Of a DNA stretch of 64,000 bases, positions 44,284 through 53,504 are shown in pieces. The translations under genes were made by a program, and so were the position numbers. Within the stretch, counting starts at the first letter, position 1, and every line of letters begins with the position of its first letter. This stretch comes from Candidatus Thalassarchaeaceae archaeon (GTDB lineage Archaea; Thermoplasmatota; Poseidoniia; Poseidoniales; Thalassarchaeaceae). The stretch lies in contig JAQXEZ010000008.1 in the NCBI GenBank assembly GCA_029250605.1, positions 1 through 64,000 of the forward strand. The letters are read 5' to 3'. The notes under the pieces were generated by a model that saw nothing but the letters and a program-made list of their open reading frames with translations, made no database searches and was not told the origin of the DNA.

Positions 44284-45015
44284 TCACTCTTCTTCCGACC
44301 AGGTCTCTCTCAACAACGAGAGCTCTGGATCGTCTTCGCCCACTATGGACAAGTACTCCCCAGCTACGTTGTCAGTAAGGAACACAGTCACACCAGCGTG
44401 CCAGATTGTTTCTCCCGAAGCCACCATTCTTGCAGTATCTACTTCAATAATTGCAGGGTCATTGTGGTGGACCCTCCCCGCTTCTGCAGCATATCTGATT
44501 GAGGCTGAGAGATGAACGTGAGACCGATCGCCAGGGCTTATTCCCACTTCAACTAGATTTTCGGCCTCGGCAGGATCAGATGGGTAGTAAAGCGAATCGG
44601 GGATATCATTCGATGGGAGATCCAACTCAATTTCTACAGTGTGCCCGTAAGTAGCCCGCATCATATTCCCACGGACTTCATACCTCCCCTTGGTATCAGT
44701 TTCAGATATTGCTCTAAGATGATGTGGCCTTAGCCAATGTTGGGGTCTCCGCCCCCCATCTTTGAACTTCCTAACAATATCTCTAACGTCTATCCAACCG
44801 TTAATGTCCATTTCCAAGTCAAATTTCTCTGGCGCGTGCCTAAGTACAAGTGCCAACTTCCTTGCCATGCCATCTCTTTCTCTGGTACTCAAGATGAACT
44901 TGCCCTCAGAGTTGCATGCAGGACAAAGATCGTCATCGGAAAAATATCCATGCATCGAGCATTCCCTAATCATGTGTGCACCTCGATGTGGATTATTCAA
45001 GAACCCCACGGTCAT
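44284..45015 (-). CDS. kptA: RNA 2'-phosphotransferase KptA/Tpt1
   Basis: Tpt1 removes a splice-junction 2'-phosphate from RNA by transferring it to NAD+. The 243-residue protein has the family blocks ALVLRHAPEKFDLEMDINGWIDV, RYEVRGNMMRATYGHTVE and GDRSHVHLS. The N-terminal ~45 residues hold a Cys/His cluster (CSMHGYFSDDDLCPAC), a small zinc finger preceding the Tpt1 domain. Archaeal tRNA splicing is not thought to leave 2'-phosphates, so the physiological substrate is uncertain. The ATG at 45015 is preferred; longer frames overlap the divergent thiolase gene. Confidence 0.9.
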   Translation of the reverse strand: MTVGFLNNPHRGAHMIRECSMHGYFSDDDLCPACNSEGKFILSTRERDGMARKLALVLRHAPEKFDLEMDINGWIDVRDIVRKFKDGGRRPQHWLRPHHLRAISETDTKGRYEVRGNMMRATYGHTVEIELDLPSNDIPDSLYYPSDPAEAENLVEVGISPGDRSHVHLSASIRYAAEAGRVHHNDPAIIEVDTARMVASGETIWHAGVTVFLTDNVAGEYLSIVGEDDPELSLLRETWSEEE

Positions 45016-45040
45016 TAGATGAATCACATTCCCGGGAACC

Positions 45041-45048
45041 GTTATGGG
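45041..45048 (+). promoter_or_regulatory. TATA element for the thiolase gene
   Basis: GTTATGGG begins 29 bases before the GTG at 45070, predicting a leaderless mRNA starting exactly at the GTG. Confidence 0.5.
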
Positions 45049-45069
45049 CCAGCCTCCCGAGGAGGGCTT

Positions 45070-46203
45070 GTGCGGTCGGTAATAGTCGATTGGCGGAGGT
45101 CTCCGTTTACCAAGGCACACAAGGGTGCTCTTTCAGGTACAAGGCCAGATGACTTCGCCGGCCAGGTAATTCATGCACTCATGCGCAATTCCACAATTGA
45201 AACAAATGAAATCGACGACATTATCGTCGGCTGTGCTTACCCCGAGGGGGAACAAGGCTACAACATAGGTCGCCTAATGGCATTCCTAGGGGGATTTCCA
45301 TCAGAAGTCCCGGGTTCAACAATAAACAGACTATGCGGATCCTCAATGCAGGCAATCCTTACTGCATCGGCTCAGATTTCCGCGGGTTGGGGAGATTGTT
45401 TCTTGTGCGGAGGAATTGAGTCAATGTCCCGGATTAAAAGAAGGGGATTTAATTGGAGTCCGAACCCCACTTTGGAGAAAGAAATGCCTCAGGCTTACAT
45501 TAACATGGGAATTACCGCCGAAAATGTCGCGGATCTACACGGAATCTCCAGAGAAGAACAGGAAGAGTTCGCCCTCAATTCCCATTTGAAAGCGGTAAAG
45601 GCGAATTTAGAGAATAATTTCTCCGAGGAGTTGGTTTCCATAAATTCCGATGGCAGTGAAATCTCACAAGATGATTGTATAAGGCCAGAATCCAACCTTG
45701 ACTCAATGTCTAAGCTTAGGCCGGTATTTGTTGAAGGGGGCTCTGTTACTGCCGCAACATCATCGCCACTTACTGACGGGGCAGTATTCTCGTTAATTTG
45801 TAGTGAGGAGTTTGCAATTTCACACTCGCTTAGGCCTATGGCTGCAATCGTAGCTGGTGCAGTTACTGGATGCCATCCAGAATTAATGGGACTAGGCCCA
45901 ATATCTTCAACCAATCTAGCTCTCGAAAGAGCAGGATGGGATGTATCTGACATCGATGTATTCGAGTTGAATGAGGCCTTTTCGTCACAGAGTATTGCCT
46001 GTATCGGGGAATTAGACCTGAATCCAGAGATTGTAAATATTGATGGTGGGGCCCTTGCAATAGGTCACCCTCTCGGGGCATCCGGAGCAAGAATAGCTTG
46101 CAAAGCTGCGAGCATATTGTATAGAACAGGCAAACAAAGAGCCATGGCTTCCATGTGTATAGGAGGGGGAATGGGAATTTCCATAGCTCTCGAATCTTTG
46201 TGA
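45070..46203 (+). CDS. Thiolase (acetyl-CoA C-acyltransferase)
   Basis: Thiolases condense or cleave acyl-CoAs. The 377-residue product has the nucleophile Cys in NRLCGSSMQAI, the ELNEAFSSQS block, the catalytic His in GGALAIGHPLGASGARI, and the second Cys in MCIGGGMG. The GTG at 45070 gives MRSVIVDWRRSPF, matching the usual MREAVIVDAxRTP N-terminus; an upstream ATG at 45019 would add 17 unrelated residues. It looks more like bacterial FadA/AtoB than the archaeal thiolase paired with HMG-CoA synthase. It could therefore serve fatty-acid oxidation or supply acetoacetyl-CoA for mevalonate. Confidence 0.92.
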   Translation: MRSVIVDWRRSPFTKAHKGALSGTRPDDFAGQVIHALMRNSTIETNEIDDIIVGCAYPEGEQGYNIGRLMAFLGGFPSEVPGSTINRLCGSSMQAILTASAQISAGWGDCFLCGGIESMSRIKRRGFNWSPNPTLEKEMPQAYINMGITAENVADLHGISREEQEEFALNSHLKAVKANLENNFSEELVSINSDGSEISQDDCIRPESNLDSMSKLRPVFVEGGSVTAATSSPLTDGAVFSLICSEEFAISHSLRPMAAIVAGAVTGCHPELMGLGPISSTNLALERAGWDVSDIDVFELNEAFSSQSIACIGELDLNPEIVNIDGGALAIGHPLGASGARIACKAASILYRTGKQRAMASMCIGGGMGISIALESL

Positions 46204-46246
46204 TGCATATCGACGCCCTCATCAATGACCCACCAATAGCAAGGAC

Positions 46247-47440
46247 GTGAGTGAGGATACCGGCGTCACTGTCCAGGGACCCAGTCTGGAAGGAAAAAGA
46301 GTCATCCTTGCAGTTTCTGGGGGAATTGCCGCGACAGAGTCGATTAAGTTGGCGAGGGAGCTAAGAAGGCACGGGGCAGACGTTTTCCCTATGATGAGTA
46401 ATTCTGCAGAGGGGGTAATTTCCCCTCTTGCATTGTCCTGGGGGTCCGGAGTCGAAGTCATCACCAAGTGGGATCCAAAAATGACACAATTGGAAGATTT
46501 TGATGGACTAATTCTTGCACCTGCCACACGAAATTCAATTGCCAAATTCACTCATGGCATACTTGATTCTCCTATGATGATGGCGCTTTCTGCAGTATCA
46601 GGGCAACGGATACCAATGTTATTCGTACCATCTATGCACAACGACTTGTTCCATGACGCCGTAACATCGGACCTACTCTCGTCTTTGGAAGAACTAGGAG
46701 TGAAAGTGCTGTTGGAAGAGCCTTCTGAGGGTAGGAGGAAACAACCAAGTGCGACAAAAATTGTTGCTCAGTACTGCAATATGACAAATAGCAGACTGGA
46801 GCGGCGCAAGAGAGTTGTAGTGACATTGGGTGGAAACGTAGCACAAATCGACTCTGTAAGAAGAATCGTGAACTCATCCACGGGGAAAACCGGATGGGCA
46901 ATAGCAGAGCATCTGCATAGGATGGGGCATGATGTGGTGTGCGTAGTTGGCCATACAACCTGTGATTCTACATTTCCTCTACCGGACGTACGAATAGACG
47001 AATCACCAGGGGGGATGCTGAGCGAATCGATTCAACTTGCCAATACTTCACCAAATCCACAATTCTGGATTCATGCAGCTGCAATTCTAGACTATGAGCC
47101 CGAATATAATAGTGGAAAAATTCCTAGTGGCATTGACAATTGGAACATCGAACTCTCCCCCACAAAGAAACATCTCCAAGTTCTAAAGGAGCATGTTCGA
47201 GGCTCAAAGAGGATAGGATTCAAGCTAGAAGTTGGAGTGGATGAAGAAACGCTAATCTCCAAATCTATGGGTCTAATTTCAGACAACGATCTAGAAGCAG
47301 TCGTCGCCAATCTTCTGGACGAGGTCCATAACACATCCTCGAAAAGATGCAGAATAGTATTCTCGAATGGAAATGTGGAGAGCATCGAGGATTTGTCAGG
47401 ATTGTGTGAGAAAATTGAGGGAATTATCGCTTCAAATTGA
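46247..47440 (+). CDS. coaBC: CoaBC bifunctional coenzyme A biosynthesis protein
   Basis: The two activities join cysteine to 4'-phosphopantothenate and decarboxylate the product. The 397-residue protein has an N-terminal flavoprotein decarboxylase domain (VILAVSGGIAATESIKLARELRRHGADVFPMMS, with the LAPATRNSIAKFTHGILDS block). The C-terminal ligase domain starts VVVTLGGNVAQIDSVRRIVNSSTGK and includes IHAAAILDY. The ligase's usual GGTxExID is altered to GGNVAQID. The start is GTG, with AAGGA just before it. Confidence 0.92.
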   Translation: MSEDTGVTVQGPSLEGKRVILAVSGGIAATESIKLARELRRHGADVFPMMSNSAEGVISPLALSWGSGVEVITKWDPKMTQLEDFDGLILAPATRNSIAKFTHGILDSPMMMALSAVSGQRIPMLFVPSMHNDLFHDAVTSDLLSSLEELGVKVLLEEPSEGRRKQPSATKIVAQYCNMTNSRLERRKRVVVTLGGNVAQIDSVRRIVNSSTGKTGWAIAEHLHRMGHDVVCVVGHTTCDSTFPLPDVRIDESPGGMLSESIQLANTSPNPQFWIHAAAILDYEPEYNSGKIPSGIDNWNIELSPTKKHLQVLKEHVRGSKRIGFKLEVGVDEETLISKSMGLISDNDLEAVVANLLDEVHNTSSKRCRIVFSNGNVESIEDLSGLCEKIEGIIASN

Positions 47441-47491
47441 CTCTCGTAATTAAACGAATCATTCAAGCACTACGCCATATGGGAAAAGAAC

Positions 47492-49009
47492 GTGGCGAAT
47501 CATTCCAAGGCTAAGAGGGGAATCCCTCCAAAGTCCGATTTCAATTCATGGTACCCTGCAATTGTAGAGATAGCAGATCTTGTCGACAAGAGGTATCCCA
47601 TCAAGGGAATGGATGTCTGGAAGCCATACGGGCTTTCCGCAATGAACCTGATTGACCAACTAGCTAGAGGCGAGATGTTACGCACGGGCCATCAGGAGTA
47701 TCGTTTCCCTTTGTTGGTGCCCGAGGCGCTTCTTGACAAAGAGAACAGACTAGTTTCCAGGTTGAAGGCAGCGCGTGAAGCGGGTGTAGACCCTTCTGAA
47801 TTAAGATTAGACGAAGAGGAGTCTGGATTCAAGAAAGAAGTATACTGGGTAACTCACGGCGGTGAGAATAAATTGGAAATCCCGATGTTCCTGAGGCCAA
47901 CTTCTGAGACCCCTATGTACACAATGTTTTCACTATGGGTCAGGAGTCATGCTGATTTGCCATTGAAGACATTCCAGATTGTAAACACCTTCAGGTACGA
48001 GACAAAACAGACTCGTTCATTTATCAGAGTTAGAGAGATTCATTTCTTCGAGGCCCATACAGTACATGCCGATCAACATGGGGCAGATATGCAGATTCAG
48101 GAGGATGCGGAAATGGTCCAGAGGATAATGCATGATCTCTGCCTACCATCACTGGTTTCCCAGAGGCCGGTGTGGGATACATTCCCGGGCGCATGGTATA
48201 CCAAGGCAGCTGACGTTGTGATGCCTAATGGAAGGACATTGCAGGTAGCGACATATCACCACTATCGGGATCAGTGGGCCGGTGCTTTCGATCTGTCATA
48301 CGAAGATCCAAATGGCGAGACACAAATGTGTCACCAAACGACATTCGGAATGTCTGAGAGGCTACTAGGTGCAGTCGTCGGAATGCACGGTGATGACAAA
48401 GGACTGGTAATGCCACCTTCAATCGCTCCATTCCAAGTTGTGGTGATGCCCGTGGCTTCTCATTCGGATGGCAATGTAATTCCCGCTGTTCAGGCCCTGG
48501 CCGCCGACCTAAACGCCAGCGGTCTTAGGGCAACAGTAGATTCAAGAGACGTTAGACCAGGTGTGAAGCACTATGATTGGGAGATTAAAGGGGTCCCAAT
48601 CAGGGTTGAACTAGGGCCGAGAGACCTAAAATCGAGTAAATGCGTTGCAACTCTAAGAACTGGCGGGAAGGTTGAGATCGATTTGGACGAAGCACCTGCG
48701 AAGATTAGGCAAATGCTACTGGGGATCTCCGATGAACTGCGAAATAGGGCCAACTCGCTAGTATCCGATCTTGTTCAGGAATTCCCCATTGAGAATCTAG
48801 ATTCCAAAGATAACCTCGACTCCATAATTGATGAAGGAATTGTCTACGAGATTGCTTTCGATGGAAATGACTCAGATGCAGAGTTCCTCGAGAGGAAGAC
48901 AGGATTGACACTATTGGGAGAGTGCGATGATCCCTTTGCAGAACCAAGGGAATGTTTAGTTACTCATAACCCCACTACAAAGAAGCAGTACATTGCAAGG
49001 ATGTACTAG
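47492..49009 (+). CDS. proS: Prolyl-tRNA synthetase (archaeal/eukaryal type)
   Basis: This class II synthetase charges tRNA-Pro. The 505-residue product has motif 2 in NTFRYETKQTRSFIRVREIHFFEAHT and motif 3 in GMSERLLGAVVGMHGDDKGL. It ends with the C-terminal zinc/anchor extension finishing in the RMY triplet typical of the archaeal type. GTG at 47492 is the start; a TATA-like TAATTAAA lies about 45 bases upstream. It converges on the small membrane protein at 49006 with a four-base overlap. Confidence 0.95.
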   Translation: MANHSKAKRGIPPKSDFNSWYPAIVEIADLVDKRYPIKGMDVWKPYGLSAMNLIDQLARGEMLRTGHQEYRFPLLVPEALLDKENRLVSRLKAAREAGVDPSELRLDEEESGFKKEVYWVTHGGENKLEIPMFLRPTSETPMYTMFSLWVRSHADLPLKTFQIVNTFRYETKQTRSFIRVREIHFFEAHTVHADQHGADMQIQEDAEMVQRIMHDLCLPSLVSQRPVWDTFPGAWYTKAADVVMPNGRTLQVATYHHYRDQWAGAFDLSYEDPNGETQMCHQTTFGMSERLLGAVVGMHGDDKGLVMPPSIAPFQVVVMPVASHSDGNVIPAVQALAADLNASGLRATVDSRDVRPGVKHYDWEIKGVPIRVELGPRDLKSSKCVATLRTGGKVEIDLDEAPAKIRQMLLGISDELRNRANSLVSDLVQEFPIENLDSKDNLDSIIDEGIVYEIAFDGNDSDAEFLERKTGLTLLGECDDPFAEPRECLVTHNPTTKKQYIARMY

Positions 49010-49563
49010 TTCTTTTTCTTTGAAAGTACTCCGAAGACAGCAACTATAGTGAAAATTACAATTAGAATCAAGTCACCAATCAGTATCTCAGTCATTGGTT
49101 TGACCCATGAGTCAACCTCATGCAAACGATCGTAAGTATAGCCCTCCGTCCATACTACCTTAGTCTGGCCAAAATCATCATTGCAGATTTGCCTCATATT
49201 CGCCGCTCCGACAGAGCACATAGCAGCACCCATCCCTATTACCATATTGAAAACAGTTACAATGGAGCCAAAAACACCGGTAAATAATACAAACCAACGC
49301 CTTCGTCCACTATTGCCAGCATCCTTGATTTTCGTTTTGGATAATTCTGGTACGAAATCTGGGAGGCTAACGTCTTCAGAAATCACTCCAATATCTTCAA
49401 CTATTTCCAAGGGTTCAATTTGTGGAGCTTGGACCCCTAATTCCTCCAGAGCTTCACTTCCGTATATCCTCTCAGCCATAGAGTAAAGCTCAGTATCACC
49501 CTCTATTTCGGCAGGGTCAATTTCGCCAACTAGAAGTCGCCTAACTGCCTCTGGGTCGGGCAT
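49006..49563 (-). CDS. Two-helix membrane protein of unknown function
   Basis: This 185-residue protein is not recognised. The first ~95 residues are acidic and cytoplasm-like (MPDPEAVRRLLVGEIDPAEIEGD at the start). A membrane helix follows (VLFTGVFGSIVTVFNMVIGM), then a ~50-residue loop with two Cys that may be outside, then a second helix before a KKKN tail. The start is taken at 49563; an upstream in-frame start adds 11 residues. It lies just downstream of the transketolase genes on the same strand. Confidence 0.65.
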   Translation of the reverse strand: MPDPEAVRRLLVGEIDPAEIEGDTELYSMAERIYGSEALEELGVQAPQIEPLEIVEDIGVISEDVSLPDFVPELSKTKIKDAGNSGRRRWFVLFTGVFGSIVTVFNMVIGMGAAMCSVGAANMRQICNDDFGQTKVVWTEGYTYDRLHEVDSWVKPMTEILIGDLILIVIFTIVAVFGVLSKKKN

Positions 49564-49618
49564 ATGAAAAATTCTCGGAATCAAGGGACGTATCAAATGA
49601 ACCCCATTACGGACAAGT

Positions 49619-50575
49619 TCAAGAGGAGTTTTTCCGGTTTATCGAGTTCCGCGCTGACTGACAAATCGCTTCGCCTGTCAAACCTACTTCTTCCATTAGC
49701 TCTGATGTGCCCCCACTTTCCCCGAATCTGTCCCTTACTCCAACCATCTCGAGTGGAATCGGTTTGTTTGTAGAAAGCCATTCTGATATTGCCCCTCCAA
49801 GGCCCCCAATAACCGAGTGATCCTCGGCTGATACAAAGCATCCACATCTTTCAGCTAGACTTGCCAACAATTCCACGTCTAACGGTTTGATTGTATGCAT
49901 ATCAACTACAGTGCATTCGATACCTTCTTTGGCAAGTTTAGCTGATGCTTTGCGAGCCTGCTCTACCATCACCCCACATGCGAAAATAGCAACGTCATCT
50001 CCTTCTTCTAGGACCGAACCAACTCCAATGCTCAATCCCAATTTACTTCCTTCATCATACATTCTGGGCACTTTGTTCCTTGCAGTTCTCATGTAAGAGG
50101 GGCCTCGGATGTCTAATAGCTGTACGGTCAGCTCTTCCGCTGATAAATCATCACATGGGTGAATGACTGTCATTTTGGGGATTGATCTGTAAATCGACAA
50201 ATCTTCTATTGACTGCGCGCTGCTCCCATCAGTACCTGTGTGAATACCACCATGACTTCCGCAAATGTGCACATTCAGACCGGGTCGTGCTATACCGTTG
50301 CGTACCTGCTCGAAAGCCCTCTCAGTGAAAATAGCGAATGTGCTTGCAAAGGGAACCTTTCCCGAGGATGCCATTCCAGCAGCAACTAGCATCATATTCT
50401 GCTCTGCAATTCCCATCGATATTGTCCTCTCTGGGAACTTTTCACGGAAATGGCATGATTTTGTCGATTTCCCCAAATCCGCCTCTAATACTACTACACG
50501 TGGATCATCCGAGAGTCTGAGAAGTGCCTTCCCATATCCGTCACGCGAGGCCCCTCCGCTAGAGGGGGCGCTCAT
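49619..50575 (-). CDS. Transketolase C-terminal subunit
   Basis: This 318-residue protein carries the pyrimidine-binding domain (GIAEQNMMLVAAGMASSGK, with the Glu that activates thiamine diphosphate). The transketolase C-terminal domain includes AEDHSVIGGLGGAISEWL. With the next gene it makes a split transketolase, which moves two-carbon units in the pentose phosphate pathway. Its start overlaps the N-terminal subunit stop by four bases. Confidence 0.93.
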   Translation of the reverse strand: MSAPSSGGASRDGYGKALLRLSDDPRVVVLEADLGKSTKSCHFREKFPERTISMGIAEQNMMLVAAGMASSGKVPFASTFAIFTERAFEQVRNGIARPGLNVHICGSHGGIHTGTDGSSAQSIEDLSIYRSIPKMTVIHPCDDLSAEELTVQLLDIRGPSYMRTARNKVPRMYDEGSKLGLSIGVGSVLEEGDDVAIFACGVMVEQARKASAKLAKEGIECTVVDMHTIKPLDVELLASLAERCGCFVSAEDHSVIGGLGGAISEWLSTNKPIPLEMVGVRDRFGESGGTSELMEEVGLTGEAICQSARNSINRKNSS

Positions 50576-51399
50576 GATAATTCCTCCAGGGCGATAGCCA
50601 ACTGCTCATTGTCGGGGGCCTTTCCATGGAATTCGGGATTGTCCTCCATGTAGGAAACACCCCTTCCCTTAGTAGTGTTTGCAATAATTGCAATGGGCCC
50701 CAATTCAGAAGTTTCTGTCCAATGTAAAACCTCAACTAGCTCAGCCATGTTATGCCCGTCCACTTCTCGAACATTCCAACCAAAAGACTCGAATTTCGCA
50801 CCTATGTCTCCAATCTCCATCTGGGATTCCATGAAGTCATCATTCTGTATTCTGTTTCTATCAACAATCACCCGCAGATTATTCGCATTGTGATAATTTG
50901 CCGCCATCACAGCCTCCCAGACCTGACCTTCTTGTGTTTCACCATCGCCGAGCATGACCCAGATGCGCCTTTCGCTGGAATCCATTCTGGCTGATAACGC
51001 GCAACCTAGTCCGAACGACAGGCCCATTCCAAGACTACCGGCGGAAAAATCGACTCCATCTGTCCAATTCATATCTACGTGACCCTGACAAACAGAGCCC
51101 AGGGTCCTGAATCCCATTAGATCATTTTCCTCAAGAACACCCATCTGGTGTAGGATTGCATACATCGCAGGGCTTGCATGACCCTTACTCATCACAAACC
51201 TATCCCGATCATCCCAGTTTGGGTTGCTCGTGTCGAACCTTAGGCTGGTTCCATATAGTGCCACCATGCAGTCAATGGCTGATAGTGACCCACCGGGATG
51301 GCCTGCCCCTGCTGCATGAGTCATCTTAACAATATCAATTCTGCATTGTCTTGCCATTTCCTCTAGTTCCGCAATTCTGTCTTGCGCTGCCTCGCCCAC
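50572..51399 (-). CDS. Transketolase N-terminal subunit
   Basis: This 275-residue protein is the thiamine-diphosphate pyrophosphate-binding half of transketolase. The GDGETQEGQVWEAVMAANYHNANNL stretch is the GDG...N cofactor motif, and GHPGGSLSAIDCMVALYG and SKGHASPAMYAIL match family substrate-site blocks. Split transketolases are common in archaea. This gene lies upstream of the C-terminal half with an ATGA overlap. Confidence 0.93.
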   Translation of the reverse strand: MGEAAQDRIAELEEMARQCRIDIVKMTHAAGAGHPGGSLSAIDCMVALYGTSLRFDTSNPNWDDRDRFVMSKGHASPAMYAILHQMGVLEENDLMGFRTLGSVCQGHVDMNWTDGVDFSAGSLGMGLSFGLGCALSARMDSSERRIWVMLGDGETQEGQVWEAVMAANYHNANNLRVIVDRNRIQNDDFMESQMEIGDIGAKFESFGWNVREVDGHNMAELVEVLHWTETSELGPIAIIANTTKGRGVSYMEDNPEFHGKAPDNEQLAIALEELS

Positions 51400-51502
51400 G
51401 AATTAGAATTCTAGAGTAGGGCTATTGATAGTTTTCAATGTCCTTTTCACAACTATCTAGCAGAGTGATTCAAATCATACCATTTACTCGCATTGATTAG
51501 AG

Positions 51503-52702
51503 ATGCTACTGGAATCCATGTTAGAGAAAGATTGGAGGGCCGATCTGTCCAAAATTCCTATTCCAATTTCTGTGAAAAACGACACCTTGCTCTCACTTTC
51601 ACTGGAAACTCTAATCGAAGGGGGAAGGATTCCTAAGGAAATCGGTTCCGATTTGCACAGGAATTCCAATCTCCCTGGCCTTACTGCACTAGCAAGTATG
51701 ATCAAGCACTCCAGATTTGGAAATCATGTATTCTTTAACGAAAATCTACACGTAAATACTACGAATGTCTGTACTCTAGCTTGCCGTTTCTGCGCCTTCA
51801 GAAAGGGTTCACGGCATAATGAAGCATATTCACTTTCAGCAGAGGAGTTTGTCTCTAGGATTGAGCCATATCGTGGATTAATTGATGAGGTCCACGCTGT
51901 AGGTGGCCTGCATCCCGAATGGACCATAGAGAATTACTCGGAGATTTACGAGATGACAAAGACAAACTTCCCTGAAATTAGCATCAAGTCACTGACTGCC
52001 GTAGAAGTGAAGCACATAGCATCTAGATCGCAACTTTCGATAAAGGAGACTCTCAAGTCTCTGAAAAAATCTGGCCTAAATTCTCTGCCGGGCGGTGGGG
52101 CCGAAATTTTGGTAGACTCAATTAGAGATCGGATATGCATGGGGAAGGAGAAGTCATCGGAATACTTGGAAATACATGCGATTGCTCACGAACTAGGAAT
52201 CCCTACAAATTGTACAATGCTATTCGGAACCATAGAGACTATCGAGGATAGAATGACACACTTCGAATTGCTCAGAGATCAGCAGGACTCATCTGGCGGT
52301 TTCCAGTGCTTCGTCCCTTATCCTTTCCTGGAGGATAATACCCGACTCCCAGAAGCCAAGCTAGCATCAGGTGAGGAGATAATCAGAGTAATTGCTTTGT
52401 CTCGAATAATGTTAGATAACATTCCACACATCAAGGCTTACAGGATGAACATCGGTGATCATCTTGCTTCAATAGCAATCAATTCGGGCGCCGATGATAT
52501 AGATGGTACAGTCGGTCATGAGGAGATAATGCACGTAGCTGGGAGTACCACAAGTGTCGATTATGACAGTGCTAAACTAGCCCGACTAATCGAATCGGCC
52601 GGTCAAGAACCTGTAAAGAGGGATTCTACTTACGAACGATTCGAATCGATTGATTCCGAACTAATGAGCGAAATATTGGTTCTGCCAATAGTAGGTCAGT
52701 GA
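51503..52702 (+). CDS. mqnE: Aminofutalosine synthase MqnE (radical SAM)
   Basis: MqnE joins SAM to 3-[(1-carboxyvinyl)oxy]benzoate in the futalosine route to menaquinone. The 399-residue product has the radical-SAM cluster CTLACRFC (Cx3Cx2C), VHAVGGLHPEWTIENY and LPGGGAEILVDSIRDRICMGK. It also has NCTMLFGTIETIEDRMTHFELLRDQQ, all typical of the MqnE/MqnC/CofH group; the GGLHP and TMLFGTIE wording favours MqnE. It is followed after four bases by mqnA, whose product makes its substrate. The related dehypoxanthine futalosine cyclase (MqnC) is the main alternative. Confidence 0.85.
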   Translation: MLLESMLEKDWRADLSKIPIPISVKNDTLLSLSLETLIEGGRIPKEIGSDLHRNSNLPGLTALASMIKHSRFGNHVFFNENLHVNTTNVCTLACRFCAFRKGSRHNEAYSLSAEEFVSRIEPYRGLIDEVHAVGGLHPEWTIENYSEIYEMTKTNFPEISIKSLTAVEVKHIASRSQLSIKETLKSLKKSGLNSLPGGGAEILVDSIRDRICMGKEKSSEYLEIHAIAHELGIPTNCTMLFGTIETIEDRMTHFELLRDQQDSSGGFQCFVPYPFLEDNTRLPEAKLASGEEIIRVIALSRIMLDNIPHIKAYRMNIGDHLASIAINSGADDIDGTVGHEEIMHVAGSTTSVDYDSAKLARLIESAGQEPVKRDSTYERFESIDSELMSEILVLPIVGQ

Positions 52703-52706
52703 CATA

Positions 52707-53504
52707 ATGTCTTGGTCGAGGACTCTTGGCAGGGTTTCATTCATCAATTGTGATCCAATTTTCCATTCAATTGGCCCGAATTGGAATATTCTGGCTGCAC
52801 CACCTTCATGGCTAACGGGACATCTTCTTAGGAGGGATTGCATAACTGCCCCCATACCAGCAGCCGACTATGCAATAAATTGCAATGAACTAAATCTATT
52901 ACGTGACATAGGAATAGTTGGCAGGGAGTCTGTTGGTTCCGTCATTCTTTTCGGCAACAGATCCCTTGAGTCAATGCGTGACATCGCATTACCATCTGAC
53001 TCATCAACATCAAACATGCTCATGAAGTGGATTCTGGGACAGAGGGGCTTAGACCCAAAATTGGTTCCAATGGGCCCAGACATAGAAACGATGCTGGATG
53101 AATGTGATGGAGCGCTAATTATCGGGGACCGGGCATTATCAGCAGCACTCAGAAACCCCGAACTTGTTAGGATGGATTTGGGAAGGGAGTGGACAAACAT
53201 TACCGGGCTTCCAATGGTCTTTGGAGTATTCGCTGCAAGACACGACTCTTCTCCGAGTATTGTCGATGAAGCAAGGGAATCAATGCTCAGAAGCTACGAT
53301 GGGTTCCTGATTGATGATGATACAAGGGGTGATGTAGTTTCCATTGCGTCGCAGAAAATTGACCTCCCCTTGGACAGAATTGGCAAATACTTCGAATATG
53401 AGGTTTCGAATATTCTTGACAAATCCTCCATCGAAGGGCTGAGAGTTTTCCTCGACGAAGTGTGCAGGATGGATTCGCAACCACGTTGGTTCGAATCTAC
53501 TTAA
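52707..53504 (+). CDS. mqnA: Chorismate dehydratase MqnA
   Basis: MqnA dehydrates chorismate to 3-[(1-carboxyvinyl)oxy]benzoate, the first step of the futalosine pathway. The 265-residue product begins LGRVSFINCDPIF and has PIPAADYAIN, GSVILFG, DSSTSNMLMKWIL, GALIIGDRAL and DLGREWTNITGLPMVFGVF, the family order. It follows mqnE by four bases and overlaps the 3' end of the convergent HEAT-repeat gene by four bases. Confidence 0.9.
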   Translation: MSWSRTLGRVSFINCDPIFHSIGPNWNILAAPPSWLTGHLLRRDCITAPIPAADYAINCNELNLLRDIGIVGRESVGSVILFGNRSLESMRDIALPSDSSTSNMLMKWILGQRGLDPKLVPMGPDIETMLDECDGALIIGDRALSAALRNPELVRMDLGREWTNITGLPMVFGVFAARHDSSPSIVDEARESMLRSYDGFLIDDDTRGDVVSIASQKIDLPLDRIGKYFEYEVSNILDKSSIEGLRVFLDEVCRMDSQPRWFEST

